From positions 1-32,675 of the forward strand of contig CAJFHG010000034.1 in the NCBI GenBank assembly GCA_904379015.1: a stretch of DNA of 32,675 bases, given 5' to 3'. The notes beneath the pieces are model-generated. The model had not been told where the DNA came from and made no database searches. It was given only the letters and a program-made list of their open reading frames with translations. A program made the position numbers and the translations under genes. Positions 31,593 through 32,675 of the stretch are shown piece after piece (position 1 is the stretch's first letter; every line of letters starts with the position of its first letter). This stretch comes from Candidatus Paralachnospira caecorum. Its GTDB lineage: Bacteria > Bacillota > Clostridia > Lachnospirales > Lachnospiraceae.

Positions 31593-32117
31593 TACATCAT
31601 AAAACCAGTCTCCTTCATGAATATCTTGAAAAGGTAAACTTATAACTAATTGATCCAAGATAGGAAGGCCGGTTCCATAAATATCATCCCTTCCTTCATC
31701 TCCAAGATCTTTGGCACAAGACTTAATTAACGTTTCAATTTCAGATGGAGAAGCATCTGGATACAATAATTTTAACATTGCCGCAGCCGCTGAAATATGC
31801 GGAGCAGCCATAGATGTCCCATTGTTAAGTCCATAACCATCTCCGTCAGTGTCTTTTGAAAAAGGAACACATACTTTTAAATTTACACCTGGAGCGGTTA
31901 CATCTACAGAATCTCCATAATTTGATGATACGAGAGAATCATTATCATTATAAAAATACATGTTATTCAAATCTTCATCTACTGCAGCAACCACAATGAT
32001 ATCATCTCTATGGGCCGGACAGACTGTTGAAGTGTTTCTATAGTGATTTCCCGCAGCTGCCACTACAATGATGCCCGCTTCTACAGCATCATCTATCGCT
32101 TCATCTACAAGATAGAT
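31593..32117 (-). pseudogene. subtilisin-like (S8) protease fragment with start of an SLH domain, split by the IS
   Basis: The minus strand reads LVDEAIDDAVEAGIIVVAAAGN (oxyanion Asn region), DSVDVTAPGVNLKV, and NNGTSMAAPHISAAAAMLKL with the catalytic Ser of family S8. It then runs into FQDIHEGDWFYDVV, the beginning of an SLH domain, where the IS lies. The catalytic Asp and His regions, signal peptide and start are missing: similarity stops at about 32117, where AT-rich unrelated sequence begins. The intact ancestor was thus an exported, cell-wall-anchored protease with about three SLH domains (rest at 29834-30323). The gene is dead in three ways: 5' loss, IS insertion, frameshift. Confidence 0.88.
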
Positions 32118-32529
32118 TCTTAATATATAGTATATAAAATATAGCGTAAAATCAATATCAAAGCGTTTTCTTTGTACAAAAGAAAACGATAGCTAAACGG
32201 CAACCATCTTTCATTACAACATGACATACTATAGACCGGAACGTTATGAAATACCACCGTTTTTTGCATCATGAGATAAAAAATTTGAAGGGAAAGGTGA
32301 CAAGAAACAGCTTGATGAATGACATGTCCCGAAAATCCAGTCAAGAGATTTGTACGCCCAAAAATAAGCGGGATAAAAAGAAAGAGACAGTCTGGCAGAG
32401 AATTCAATTCTTAAAAAGTCCGAATTCTCTAAGATTGTCTCTTCCCTGCATGTCAAGGGGTAAAAATTAGTATTTACCGATATCCCCTGCTTTTATAGAT
32501 ATCTTCTTTGAAACAGCCCAATCTCAATT
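32118..32529. other. gene-free AT-rich stretch replacing the protease 5' end
   Basis: No gene is supported; short open frames on both strands match nothing I know. Two strong dyads are present: CGTTTTCTTT / AAAGAAAACG (32164-32173 with 32179-32188), and a longer stem built from GAGACA, AGAGAATTC (32384-32405) and GAATTCTCT, TGTCTC (32422-32441). The position suggests an inserted or rearranged element of unknown type. Confidence 0.5.
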
Positions 32530-32675
32530 CTAAAGGAGCATGTCTTTGTGGCCCTTTATTAAATAATGTTCATACTCCTCTAAATAGCGCTGCAGCATAA
32601 CCGCCGCCATACCCCTGGTGACCTTGCCGTGCGGGTTTAACAGTTTTACATCTGTCCCCTCTCCCTGAATAACAT
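32530..32675 (-). CDS. C-terminal end of another SLH-domain protein (partial)
   Basis: From the right edge the minus strand reads VIQGEGTDVKLLNPHGKVTR, GMAAVMLQRYLEEYEHYL, IKGHKDMLL and a TAG at 32530. G-x-x-x-G-x...NPxGKVTRGMAAVMLQRY is the second half of an S-layer homology domain, whose TR-x-x-x-A signature contacts the cell-wall polymer. Only the last 47 residues are in the window. It is a separate gene upstream of the broken protease gene, and two SLH genes in tandem suggest a surface-protein island. Whether the whole gene is intact cannot be seen. Confidence 0.8.
   Translation of the reverse strand, partial: VIQGEGTDVKLLNPHGKVTRGMAAVMLQRYLEEYEHYLIKGHKDMLL

Noticed and set aside
32246-32470. 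74-codon plus-strand open frame near the right edge
   Set aside because: Lys/Ser-rich sequence with no known family, spans a large dyad; not supported as a gene.

Overview
The window looks like a chromosomal segment of an anaerobic, spore-forming Clostridia, most likely a Lachnospiraceae-type Bacillota. The grounds are a SipL-like SPOCS/LysM protein (spore envelope assembly), a complete Bce-type two-component/ABC module, the PadR plus DUF2812 pairing, AGGAGG-type ribosome binding sites, and Gram-positive cell-surface genes (LtaS-like enzyme, SLH domains). No rRNA, tRNA or CRISPR array was seen. Species assignment is inference.

Left part (1-5076, minus strand): the end of an exopolysaccharide/cell-wall glycan cluster, read right to left as polyprenyl-phosphate sugar transferase, GT4 glycosyltransferase and membrane acyltransferase. 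It is followed by two decayed GT4 glycosyltransferase remnants (691-1014 and 1-172) that are not recognisable as open reading frames. Between the sugar transferase and the GT4 gene lies a 14-copy, 14-bp minisatellite. It starts at the sugar transferase stop codon and stays open in frame for 52 codons past it.

Centre (5460-17582): an LtaS-like phosphoglycerol transferase, a lipoprotein with trigger-factor/FKBP architecture, and a cold-shock protein with a long structured leader. Then comes a minus-strand operon PadR, DUF2812 protein, ABC ATPase, ABC permease, membrane glycerophosphodiesterase. It is driven by a near-consensus promoter overlapped by a tandem 15-bp array of ATRT-N9-ACAT dyads, probably PadR operators. 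A LacI-type regulator diverges from a ribokinase-like gene whose promoter carries a 24-bp perfect palindrome.

Right-centre (17602-29309): a bacitracin-resistance-like bceRS-bceAB module with a BceR-type box before the transporter genes; a HAD-fold protein that lacks the catalytic nucleophile and other active-site residues; a hemolysin III/PAQR protein; a GIY-YIG protein whose promoter implies a leaderless mRNA; an unrecognised membrane protein; the SipL-like protein; a PrcB-like lipoprotein; and a phosphohexomutase.

Right end (29310-32675): AT-richer accessory DNA with broken genes. There is a BRO-N/antirepressor remnant disrupted by one extra A in a homopolymer; a subtilisin-SLH surface protease gene split by a 1,267-bp IS630-family element (TA target duplication and both ends resolved), also frameshifted and lacking its 5' half; and the C-terminus of another SLH protein at the edge. 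The most unusual points are the in-frame minisatellite after the sugar transferase stop, the HAD pseudoenzyme and the tandem operator array. I do not see a clear wholly new defence or mobile system.
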